This document shows positions 10,643-16,738 of a stretch of 37,267 nucleotides of DNA, one piece after another. Position 1 is the stretch's first letter, and each line of letters begins with the position of its first letter. Source of the stretch: Chloroflexota bacterium (lineage in GTDB: Bacteria > Chloroflexota > Dormibacteria > CF-121); assembly GCA_005880615.1 (NCBI GenBank), contig VBID01000144.1, positions 1-37,267 on the forward strand. The letters run 5' to 3'. A model generated the notes under the pieces. It had not been told where the DNA came from and did not search any database. It worked only from the letters and a program-made list of their open reading frames with translations. A program made the translations under genes and the position numbers.

Positions 10643-11211
10643 CTCCACTTGGCGTCCTCATCGCCGTCCTCTTCACCGTCGGCCTGGCCGGGACGCTGGG
10701 CTGGATGCTGCGGGTGCCGCCCCCGGCGCCGCGCGGCGCGACGACCGCGGTCCGCTCCGTCTCGGCCCTGCGCAAGATCGTGGTGCCGGTCATCGACCTG
10801 GGGGCCTCGGTGCGGGCCGTGGAGCTGGCCGCCCGCCTGAACGAGGGGCGCAAGGGACAGATGCTGATCGTCTACGTGCACGAGATTCCGCTGCAGGCGC
10901 CGCTCGTCATGCCGGAACGGGACCCCACCATCGAGCGGGCCCTGAACCTGGCCGCGTTTATCGCCACCCAGCACGGACTGATCCCCCAGACGAAAGTCGC
11001 GGTGGCCCGCCAGGTCGGACACCGGATCGTCGAGATCGCGCGCGAGGAGGCGGCCGATCTTATCGTCATGGGCGTGACCCTGAAGAATCGACCCAACGAG
11101 GGGCCGCTTGGCCGGACGGCCGATTACGTGATCCGCGAGGCGCCCTGCGAGGTCGTGGTGGACCGACTGCCGGCTCGGCGGGCGGCGCCGATCCCGGCCG
11201 GCCAGCGCTGA
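10639..11211 (+). CDS. Membrane-anchored universal stress protein (UspA domain)
   Basis: The 190-residue product has an N-terminal membrane anchor (about residues 4-24, LGVLIAVLFTVGLAGTLGWM). A cytosolic UspA domain follows (about 45-180): strand 1 is KIVVPVIDLGASVRAVELA, and the ATP-loop region is ADLIVMGVTLKNRPNEGPLG followed by RTADYVIREAPCEVVVDR. The spacing matches the G-x-x-G-x(9)-G-[ST] signature only approximately: GPLGRTADYVI is present but the first glycines deviate. Nucleotide binding is therefore likely but not certain. UspA domains fused or coupled to transporters usually act as regulators. As the last gene of the ATGA-linked operon, it probably acts on the same permease. Confidence 0.83.
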   Translation: MTPLGVLIAVLFTVGLAGTLGWMLRVPPPAPRGATTAVRSVSALRKIVVPVIDLGASVRAVELAARLNEGRKGQMLIVYVHEIPLQAPLVMPERDPTIERALNLAAFIATQHGLIPQTKVAVARQVGHRIVEIAREEAADLIVMGVTLKNRPNEGPLGRTADYVIREAPCEVVVDRLPARRAAPIPAGQR

Positions 11212-11271
11212 CATGATCCTGCCTCCCCGGGTGGGGGTATTTCGAGAGCTCTCGGCGCGACCCACGGGAGC

Positions 11272-11400
11272 GAACGCCTGACCGACATCGCACGCTCCAC
11301 TTGATCTCCCTCCCCCCTGCGGGGAGCTTCGGTTCAAGAAGTGAACGCCTGACGGCCTTCGCCGCTCCATCCTCGGGGCTGGCGGTGATCGAACGCCTGA
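11272..11400 (+). repeat. Decamer GAACGCCTGA repeated three times
   Basis: The exact 10-mer occurs at 11272-11281, 11343-11352 and 11391-11400 within the 194-bp gap between the convergent UspA and EamA genes. The first two copies stay similar for about 27 bases (GAACGCCTGAC, then a TCGC and CGCTCCA). No open frame or known RNA is seen here. It may be a decayed tandem element. Confidence 0.6.
11306..11326. repeat. GC-rich hairpin element, copy 1
   Basis: CTCCC / TCCCCCCTGC / GGGGAG forms a short inverted repeat in the convergent UspA-EamA gap. A near-identical, more symmetrical sequence is present at 28021-28043. The two copies share the TCCCCCCTG core followed by GGGGAG. It could serve as a bidirectional terminator, although no T-run follows. 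Confidence 0.5.
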
Positions 11401-11405
11401 TTGGG

Positions 11406-12332
11406 CTAGGCCGCACTGGCCTCGACCGGTGCCCCGCGCGGCCAGGAACGGCTGACCAGCACGCCGCCCACCACCAGCACCCCGCCGAGCAGCTGGATGG
11501 GGCTCAGGCGCTCCTGCAGGATCCAGGCCGCGAAGAGCACCCCGATGAAGGGCTGAATGTTCCCGTAGAGCGTGCCCCGGGCCGGGCCCAGTCGCCGCAT
11601 CCCGATGTACCAGAAGATGTTGGTCAGGACGATGGCGGCCAGCATCGAGTAGGCAAACAGTCCCCAGGTGCCGGGTCGCATCGCCGCGACCTGCGCGGGG
11701 TTCGTCTGGGGCAACCCGATCGGCAGCAGGGCGATGGTTCCCAGGAGCAGCACCCAGGCGCTCACCTTGAACACCGAGTTGCGCCGCACCAGGGGCCGCA
11801 GGGCTACCGAGTAGACGGCCCAGGTGAGCGCGACGCCGACGCCCAGCACGTCGCCCAGCAGGTTGAAGTTCAGCTGCACACCGCCTGGCCGGAACAGGAC
11901 GATGGCCGCCACCCCCAGCATGGAAACCGCGATGCCGGCCCAGTGCCGGAGTGTGACCGACTCCATGCGCGACCCGGCCGCCAGGAGTGCCGCCCAGGCC
12001 GGGGTGGAGGCCAGCAGCAGCGAGAGGTTGGAGGCGGTGGTGAATTTCAGGCTGTAGACGAAGCACACCTGATTGAGGGTGATGCCAAACAGCGCCGCGA
12101 TCACCAGCGGCCCCCAGTCCCGCCTGGCCAGACCCATCCGGTGCTCCCGGAGCGAGACCACCAGAAAGAAAATGGCGGCCGCCGCCGTGAATCGCAGGAT
12201 TGACAGTTCAAGCGGCTGGAAGTCGCGCAACAGCAGCTTGACGACCGTGACGTTCAGGCCCCAGATCCCCACCGTGAGCAAGAGCAGGCCATCGGCCACG
12301 TCGACTCGGGGCCGGCTGCCGGCCGCGGTCAC
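11406..12332 (-). CDS. EamA/DMT family transporter
   Basis: This drug/metabolite-superfamily permease has about ten transmembrane helices in two EamA repeats (roughly residues 12-145 and 160-300). The first repeat opens with GLLLLTVGIWGLNVTVVKLL and the second contains GVGVALTWAVYSVALRPLV, both typical. Substrates range from amino acids to nucleotides and cannot be read from sequence. The open frame extends far upstream out of context. I take GTG 12332 because it overlaps the CPBP stop as GTGA, giving 308 residues. A GTG at 12299 (VADGLLLL) would also give a complete transporter of 297 residues. Confidence 0.85.
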   Translation of the reverse strand: MTAAGSRPRVDVADGLLLLTVGIWGLNVTVVKLLLRDFQPLELSILRFTAAAAIFFLVVSLREHRMGLARRDWGPLVIAALFGITLNQVCFVYSLKFTTASNLSLLLASTPAWAALLAAGSRMESVTLRHWAGIAVSMLGVAAIVLFRPGGVQLNFNLLGDVLGVGVALTWAVYSVALRPLVRRNSVFKVSAWVLLLGTIALLPIGLPQTNPAQVAAMRPGTWGLFAYSMLAAIVLTNIFWYIGMRRLGPARGTLYGNIQPFIGVLFAAWILQERLSPIQLLGGVLVVGGVLVSRSWPRGAPVEASAA

Positions 12333-13090
12333 GAGGACAAGGCAGCAAACGCCAGGACAGTAAGGATCGCGTTGTTCAGCGAATGCAGGAGGATGGTGTT
12401 GCCAAGCGACCCGGTCCATTCGTAGAGCAGCGCCAGCACGATGCCCATGAAGGTGAAGACGGGCCACAGGGCCAGCCGGTCGAGGCCGCTGAAGTGCGCC
12501 AGTCCGAACAGGGAGGCGCTGCCCAGCACCGCGGCCCAGACGGGCCAGCGCGCGCGCAAGTACCGGTAGAGCATTCCGCGGAAGAAGATCTCCTCGCAGA
12601 CCGGCGCCATCACCGCGGTGACGAGCAGGGCCAGGATCAGTACGCCCAGGCCATGCGGACGCTGGACGAACAGCTCCCGCGTGTTGCTGGGCAGGGGCCG
12701 CCCGTGGTTCGCAATCAGCCCCAGGGTCCAGGCAATGATCCCCTCGGCCGTGAACCACGGCACCAGGCCGGCCACGATCAGAACGGCCGCGGACGGCGTC
12801 GGCCAGTGCAGGCCCAGCATTCGAGCCGGCTCACGGACCCGGCGGAGGCCCACCACGATGCCGCCGGCGAAGACCGCGTAGATCAACGCCAGGAGGAGCA
12901 TCAACGCCACCTCAGCGTTGGCGCGAATGAGCGGGCGCTCGACGCGGGCCGCCAGCAGCAGCGCAGCGAAGAGGAGGGCCACGCCGCCCACGGTGATCAG
13001 GACCGTGACCAGGAGGTCCACCAAGCGGAGATCGAGACCGGGAGGAAAGCGGGCGGCGGCGGGCCCGCGGGCGGCCGCCGGCAGGCTCAC
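12329..13090 (-). CDS. CPBP family intramembrane metalloprotease
   Basis: This 253-residue polytopic membrane protein carries the three CPBP (CAAX protease/bacteriocin-processing, ABI) motifs. Motif 1 is CEEIFFRGMLYRYL with Glu-166, Glu-167 and Arg-171. Motif 2 is LFGLAHF with His-199. Motif 3 is LLHSLNNAI with His-236 and Asn-240. The intact catalytic set suggests an active intramembrane protease, as in Rce1. The natural substrate is unknown. The GTG at 13090 overlaps the stop of the zinc-ribbon gene as GTGA, and its own TGA overlaps the EamA start in the same way, so the three genes form a coupled operon. Confidence 0.9.
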   Translation of the reverse strand: MSLPAAARGPAAARFPPGLDLRLVDLLVTVLITVGGVALLFAALLLAARVERPLIRANAEVALMLLLALIYAVFAGGIVVGLRRVREPARMLGLHWPTPSAAVLIVAGLVPWFTAEGIIAWTLGLIANHGRPLPSNTRELFVQRPHGLGVLILALLVTAVMAPVCEEIFFRGMLYRYLRARWPVWAAVLGSASLFGLAHFSGLDRLALWPVFTFMGIVLALLYEWTGSLGNTILLHSLNNAILTVLAFAALSS

Positions 13091-13473
13091 GCCGATTCAG
13101 CGCGCCGGCGGGCCGCTGTGCGATAGGCGTCGACGGCGCAGAACGCCCAGAGTCCGGTGGCGCCCACGCCCAGCGGGATCCCCACGATGTCGCCGATTAG
13201 GGTTAGGTCGAAATCAATCCCCAGCAGCTCCCCGCCCACGATCGCCACGAAGAAGATGAGGCCGCGCTTGGGCGCGCCGGCGTACCAATGCCCGAGGCCG
13301 GGGATGATGGAGAGCAGCGCGGCCGACCAGGGACTGGGCAGGTTCGACCGCGGAGCAGCGCGTGTCTCGACCAGTTCCGCGTGGACCGGCTGCACATGGA
13401 CCTGGGTGCCACACTCCGGACAGAATTTCGCATCCGGCCGAAGCGACGTCTGGCAGCGCGGGCAGGCGTCCAT
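13087..13473 (-). CDS. Zinc-ribbon membrane protein (TM2-like)
   Basis: The 128-residue protein begins MDACPRCQTSLRPDAKFCPE, a CxxC...CxxC zinc ribbon with Cys-4, 7, 18 and 21. A polar linker follows, then a hydrophobic region (about 48-115) with the sequence SIIPGLGHWYAGAPKRGLIF. This GLGHxYxG pattern is typical of small TM2-like or DUF5683-type membrane proteins. Function is unknown. The open frame continues upstream, but ATG 13473 fits the zinc ribbon, and the upstream extension overlaps the divergent crotonase gene. First gene of the operon with the CPBP protease and EamA transporter. Confidence 0.8.
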   Translation of the reverse strand: MDACPRCQTSLRPDAKFCPECGTQVHVQPVHAELVETRAAPRSNLPSPWSAALLSIIPGLGHWYAGAPKRGLIFFVAIVGGELLGIDFDLTLIGDIVGIPLGVGATGLWAFCAVDAYRTAARRRAESA

Positions 13474-13520
13474 TGCTGCAAGGGTACAGGAGTACCATTG
13501 GGTCGAAGTTCGAGCTGAGC

Positions 13521-13526
13521 AGGAGG
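13521..13526 (+). promoter_or_regulatory. Ribosome-binding site for the first crotonase gene
   Basis: AGGAGG, an optimal Shine-Dalgarno sequence, ends 8 bases before the GTG at 13535. It selects that codon as the start within an open frame running from 13157. A small palindrome GGTAC-AGGA-GTACC (13483-13496) lies upstream in the 61-bp divergent gap. Confidence 0.85.
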
Positions 13527-13534
13527 AATTTCGC

Positions 13535-14329
13535 GTGGCCGAAACGATGCAAGAGACGAGCGTGACGTTCAGCAAGCGGGACGGGATCGGCGTCATCAAG
13601 TTGAACCGGCCGGGCGCCAACGCGTACAACTTCGAGGTCATGCGCCAGCTCAACGACGCGGTGGACGTGGCTCGACTGGATACCGAGGTGAAGGTGATCA
13701 TCCTCAGCTCGGGTCTCGAGAAGTTCTTTTCCGCCGGGGCCGACATCAACATGCTCAAGGCCGCCGAGCCCCCCTACAAGGCCAGCTTCTGCCTCTTCTG
13801 CCAGGAGACGTTGAGCAAGTTGGAGCGCACGCCCAAGATCGTGATCGCGCAGCTAGGTGGGCACTGCGTGGGCGGCGGGCTCGAGATCGCGCTGGCCTGC
13901 GATCTCCGGTTCATGGCCGCCGGCCCCTACCAGATCGGGCTACCCGAGGTGAAGCTGGGCGTCCTCCCGGGGACCGGCGGCACGCAGCGGTTGCCCCGGC
14001 TGGTGGGCAAGAGCCGCGGCCTGGACCTGATCATCACCGGCCGGCTGCTGACCCCCGAGCAGGCTCGCGAGATCGGCCTGGTGGATCGGGTGTTCCCCAA
14101 GGAAGATCTCGAGCTCAAGACCATGGAGTACGCCCAGGAGATCGCGTCCGGCCCGAGCCGCACCATCGGCCTGATCAAAGTCGCCGTCACCGAGGGCATC
14201 GAGATGCCGCTCGCCGGCGGCCTGGCCCTGGAGCGTGAGGTCCAGAACCAGCTCTTCCAGAACCAGGATGCCAAGGAAGGGCTGGCCGCTTACGTGGAGA
14301 AGCGCAAGCCCAAGTTCACCGGACGCTGA
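13535..14329 (+). CDS. Enoyl-CoA hydratase/isomerase (crotonase family)
   Basis: The 264-residue protein has a complete crotonase fold. The oxyanion-hole segment FFSAGADINML comes first, then GGHCVGGGLEIALACD with Glu-117. Next is IGLPEVKLGVLPGTGGTQRL with Glu-138. The two Glu residues correspond to the catalytic pair of classical enoyl-CoA hydratases (rat E144/E164), so hydration of a trans-2-enoyl-CoA is the simplest reading. The GTG start is fixed by a strong ribosome-binding site. It leads a run of acyl-CoA genes: a second crotonase and both subunits of a CoA-transferase follow on the same strand. Role: beta-oxidation or a ring-derived acid pathway; the substrate is not determined. Confidence 0.92.
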   Translation: MAETMQETSVTFSKRDGIGVIKLNRPGANAYNFEVMRQLNDAVDVARLDTEVKVIILSSGLEKFFSAGADINMLKAAEPPYKASFCLFCQETLSKLERTPKIVIAQLGGHCVGGGLEIALACDLRFMAAGPYQIGLPEVKLGVLPGTGGTQRLPRLVGKSRGLDLIITGRLLTPEQAREIGLVDRVFPKEDLELKTMEYAQEIASGPSRTIGLIKVAVTEGIEMPLAGGLALEREVQNQLFQNQDAKEGLAAYVEKRKPKFTGR

Positions 14330-14343
14330 TCGGGTTCGATAGG

Positions 14344-15102
14344 TTGGGCAGCGTCGACGTCGAGCATGCCGACGCGATTGTCCGGATCACGCTCAACCGC
14401 CCGCCGCTCAACATCCTGGACGCGGCGACGCTGGAGGCCCTGAACCGGGCCCTCGACGCCGCCAACGTGCCCGATGTGCGGGTGGTGGTGCTGCGCTCCT
14501 CCCTGGAGCGCGGCTTCTCGGCCGGCGTGGACATTCGGGACCACGTGCCCGACACGCTCAACGCCATGCTGGAGGCGGTGCGGGAGAACGCGGGCCTCCT
14601 GCTGACGCTCGATCCCCTGACCATCGCCGCCGTCCACGGCATCACGCTGGGTGGGGGCGCCGAAGTCGCGCTCCTCTGTGACGTGGTGGTGGCGGCCAGC
14701 TCCACCACCATCGGCCTGCCTGAGATTGGGCTGGGCGCGTTTCCCCCGGTGGCCGCCGCGTGTTTCCCCGAGCTGTGCGGGATCCGGCGGACCGTTGACC
14801 TGATCCTGGGCGCCACCATTGATGCTACGGCGGCGCAGCAGGCTGGGCTGATCAGCCATGTGGTCGCCCCGGACGCGGTCGACGCCACGGTCGACGCGCT
14901 GGCCCGGCGGCTGGCCGGGCTCAGTGGCGTGGCGCTGCGCTCGGCCAAACGGGCCTGGCGGGCCGGCCGCACGGAGATGGCGCTCGATCGGCTGGACGCC
15001 GCCATGGCGATCTACGTGGAATCAGTCGGCCGGTCCGCGGACGCCGCGGAGGGCATCGCCGCCTTCCTGGAAAAGCGCGAGCCGGCCTGGAGGCACCACT
15101 GA
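14344..15102 (+). CDS. Second crotonase-family enzyme (dienoyl-CoA hydratase-like)
   Basis: A 252-residue crotonase that differs from its neighbour. It keeps the oxyanion-hole segment GFSAGVDIRDH, GITLGGGAEVALLCD with Glu-107 and GLPEIGLGAFPPVAAACFPE with Glu-127. The usual P-G-T-G-G loop is replaced by F-P-P-V-A, a feature I associate with cyclohexa-1,5-dienecarbonyl-CoA hydratase-like enzymes. EchA20-type hydrolases of steroid ring breakdown are an alternative because CoA-transferase-like partners follow. The TTG at 14344 gives a normal N-terminus (GSVDVEHADAIVRITLNRPP). A CTG at 14326, overlapping the previous stop as CTGA, is in the same frame and would add six residues. The stop overlaps the next gene. 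Confidence 0.85.
   Translation: MGSVDVEHADAIVRITLNRPPLNILDAATLEALNRALDAANVPDVRVVVLRSSLERGFSAGVDIRDHVPDTLNAMLEAVRENAGLLLTLDPLTIAAVHGITLGGGAEVALLCDVVVAASSTTIGLPEIGLGAFPPVAAACFPELCGIRRTVDLILGATIDATAAQQAGLISHVVAPDAVDATVDALARRLAGLSGVALRSAKRAWRAGRTEMALDRLDAAMAIYVESVGRSADAAEGIAAFLEKREPAWRHH
15089..15093 (+). promoter_or_regulatory. Ribosome-binding site supporting a CTG start
   Basis: GGAGG at 15089-15093 is followed by five bases (CACCA) and then CTG at 15099-15101. This is the normal spacing for initiation. The in-frame region from 15000 to 15206 has no ATG, GTG or TTG, so this site supports CTG as the start of CoA-transferase subunit A. Confidence 0.6.
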
Positions 15103-16016
15103 CCGACCAGCGAGCCACGCTCCAGGAGGCCCTGCAGCAGCTGGTTCCCGACGGGTCGTCGATCGCACTCGGCCTGTCCCTCGAATCGCTGATTCCATTC
15201 GCGGCGGTGCAGGAGCTCATCCGCCTGGGCCGGCGCGACCTCACCCTGATCGGGCCCATCTCCGACATGGCGTTCGACCAGCTGATCGGCGCCGGGTGCG
15301 TGCGTCAGGTGATCGCCGCCTGGGTCGGCAACGTGGCGGGGGGATCCGGATACGCGTTTCGGCGCGCGGTCGAAGATGGGATCCCCCATCCGATCACGGT
15401 CGAAGACCACAGTAACTTCACCGTGGGGTTGGCGCTCAAGGCGGCCGCCATGGGCGTCCCGTTTCTTCCCACCTACACGGTGCAGGGCAGCGACATCGCC
15501 AGAAACCATCCACGGATCCGCCCAATCAGCGACCCGTTTGGCGGCCCGGCCCTGCTGGCAGTGGGTGCTCTCCACCCGGATGTGGCAATCGTGCACGCGC
15601 AGCGGGCGGACCGGCATGGCAATGCCCACCTCTGGGGGAACCTCGGCCTGACGGTGGAGGCCGTGTACGCGGCGCGCACCACCATCGTCACCTGCGAGGA
15701 AATCGTGGCCGACGAGGTCATCCGTAGCGACCCAAACCGAACCATCATCCCGGGCTTCCTGGTCGGCGCGGTGGTCGAGGAGCCCGGCGGCGCGCTGCCC
15801 TCCTCCGTCCAGGGATACTGGCGCCGCGATTTCCAACCGTTCCTTGACTATCACCAGCAGTCGAAGACGGTCGAGGGCTATGCGGCGTGGCGGCGGGACT
15901 GGGTGGATGGTCTGCACGACCGGAGCGAATACCTGGCCCGGCTGGGCGCCTCGACCCTAGACGCCCTGCGCGTGCAGGACTCGCGATTGGCGGCGCCGGC
16001 GAACTTCGCGCCATGA
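15099..16016 (+). CDS. Class I CoA-transferase, subunit A (GctA/IpdA-like), probable CTG start
   Basis: The 305-residue alpha subunit belongs to the CoA-transferase I family. Its N-terminus reads TDQRATLQEALQQLVPDGSS followed by IALGLSLES, the expected opening with the glycine-loop position. Later come GPISDMAFDQLIGAG, AAMGVPFLPTYTVQGSDIA and ADRHGNAHLWGN (the D-x-x-G-N element). It should pair with subunit B, which overlaps it by ATGA. The first ATG/GTG/TTG in frame is GTG 15207, which would delete the first 36 residues including the glycine-loop region. I therefore place the start at CTG 15099, which overlaps the preceding stop (CTGA) and has GGAGG five bases upstream. Family members include glutaconate CoA-transferase and the steroid-ring hydrolase IpdAB; the specific substrate is undetermined. 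Confidence 0.83.
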   Translation: MTDQRATLQEALQQLVPDGSSIALGLSLESLIPFAAVQELIRLGRRDLTLIGPISDMAFDQLIGAGCVRQVIAAWVGNVAGGSGYAFRRAVEDGIPHPITVEDHSNFTVGLALKAAAMGVPFLPTYTVQGSDIARNHPRIRPISDPFGGPALLAVGALHPDVAIVHAQRADRHGNAHLWGNLGLTVEAVYAARTTIVTCEEIVADEVIRSDPNRTIIPGFLVGAVVEEPGGALPSSVQGYWRRDFQPFLDYHQQSKTVEGYAAWRRDWVDGLHDRSEYLARLGASTLDALRVQDSRLAAPANFAP

Positions 16017-16738
16017 CGGCTCGCCAATTGATGGTAGTGGCCGCCGCCCGCGAGATCCGCGATGGCGAAGTGGTCTTTGTCGGCATGCGGCTCCCATTGC
16101 TCGGCTTCGCCCTGGCTAAGGCGACCCATGCGCCGAACGCCATCGGCCTGTTCGAGAACGGCGTGATTCGCGACCGACCGCCGGACGGATTCATCTACAC
16201 CATGGGCGATCCCCCGAACATCGTGAACGCGGTCGCCTGTCTCGGCCTGCTGGATGTGATGAGCCTCCTGCAACAGGGCCGGGTCGATGCCGGCTTCATC
16301 GGCGGCGCGGAGATCGATCCGCGAGGCGATCTCAACACCACGCGGACCAGCGCTAGCGGAAAGCTGGTTCGGCTGCCGGGGAGCGGGGGTGCGGCCGACA
16401 TCGCCGTGCTGGCCGGCCGGACCATCCTGATCATGGAGCACGAGCCCAGGCGGTTTCGGCCGACACTCGATTACGTCACCTCACCTGGTCATTTCGCCGG
16501 CCGGCGGCGGGGCGGGCCCGCCACCCTGATCACGACCCTTGGCGTGTTCGACGTCACGCCCGATGGGCTCCGCGTGCGCACCCGGCATCCCGGGATCAGC
16601 GTGGACGCGATCCGGGCCGCCACCGGATTTCCGATCGCCGTCCCGACGAACGTGTCCGAGACGGTTCCACCAACGGAAGCCGAGCTCGGCCACATCCGGC
16701 GAGCCGACCCCAACGGCTTCTGGACTGGCGAGAACTAA
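16013..16738 (+). CDS. Class I CoA-transferase, subunit B (GctB/IpdB-like)
   Basis: The 241-residue beta subunit keeps GLFENGVIRDRPPDG, with Glu-48 in the E-N-G position that forms the glutamyl-CoA thioester in class I transferases. It also has GFIGGAEIDPRGDLNTT and RLPGSGGAADIAVLA, the G-S-G-G motif. Retention of the Glu argues for a true CoA-transferase such as glutaconate-type, rather than the IpdB hydrolase branch, which as I recall it lacks this residue. The ATG at 16013 overlaps the subunit A stop. A longer frame from 15887 is only a shadow of subunit A. Its TAA overlaps the TAG of the convergent acetoacetyl-CoA synthetase gene by four bases (CTAA). Confidence 0.87.
   Translation: MTARQLMVVAAAREIRDGEVVFVGMRLPLLGFALAKATHAPNAIGLFENGVIRDRPPDGFIYTMGDPPNIVNAVACLGLLDVMSLLQQGRVDAGFIGGAEIDPRGDLNTTRTSASGKLVRLPGSGGAADIAVLAGRTILIMEHEPRRFRPTLDYVTSPGHFAGRRRGGPATLITTLGVFDVTPDGLRVRTRHPGISVDAIRAATGFPIAVPTNVSETVPPTEAELGHIRRADPNGFWTGEN

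Noticed and set aside
11212-11240. Rho-independent terminator after UspA
   Set aside because: CCTCCCCGGGTGGGGG pairs only four or five bases and is followed by TATTT. It is too weak to call.
11272-11400. Short CRISPR-like array
   Set aside because: The repeats are only 10 bp, the spacing is unequal (71 and 48 bp), and no cas genes are present.
10252-12066. 604-codon minus-strand open frame across the permease/UspA operon and EamA gene
   Set aside because: It crosses three real genes in the wrong frame and has no recognisable domain.
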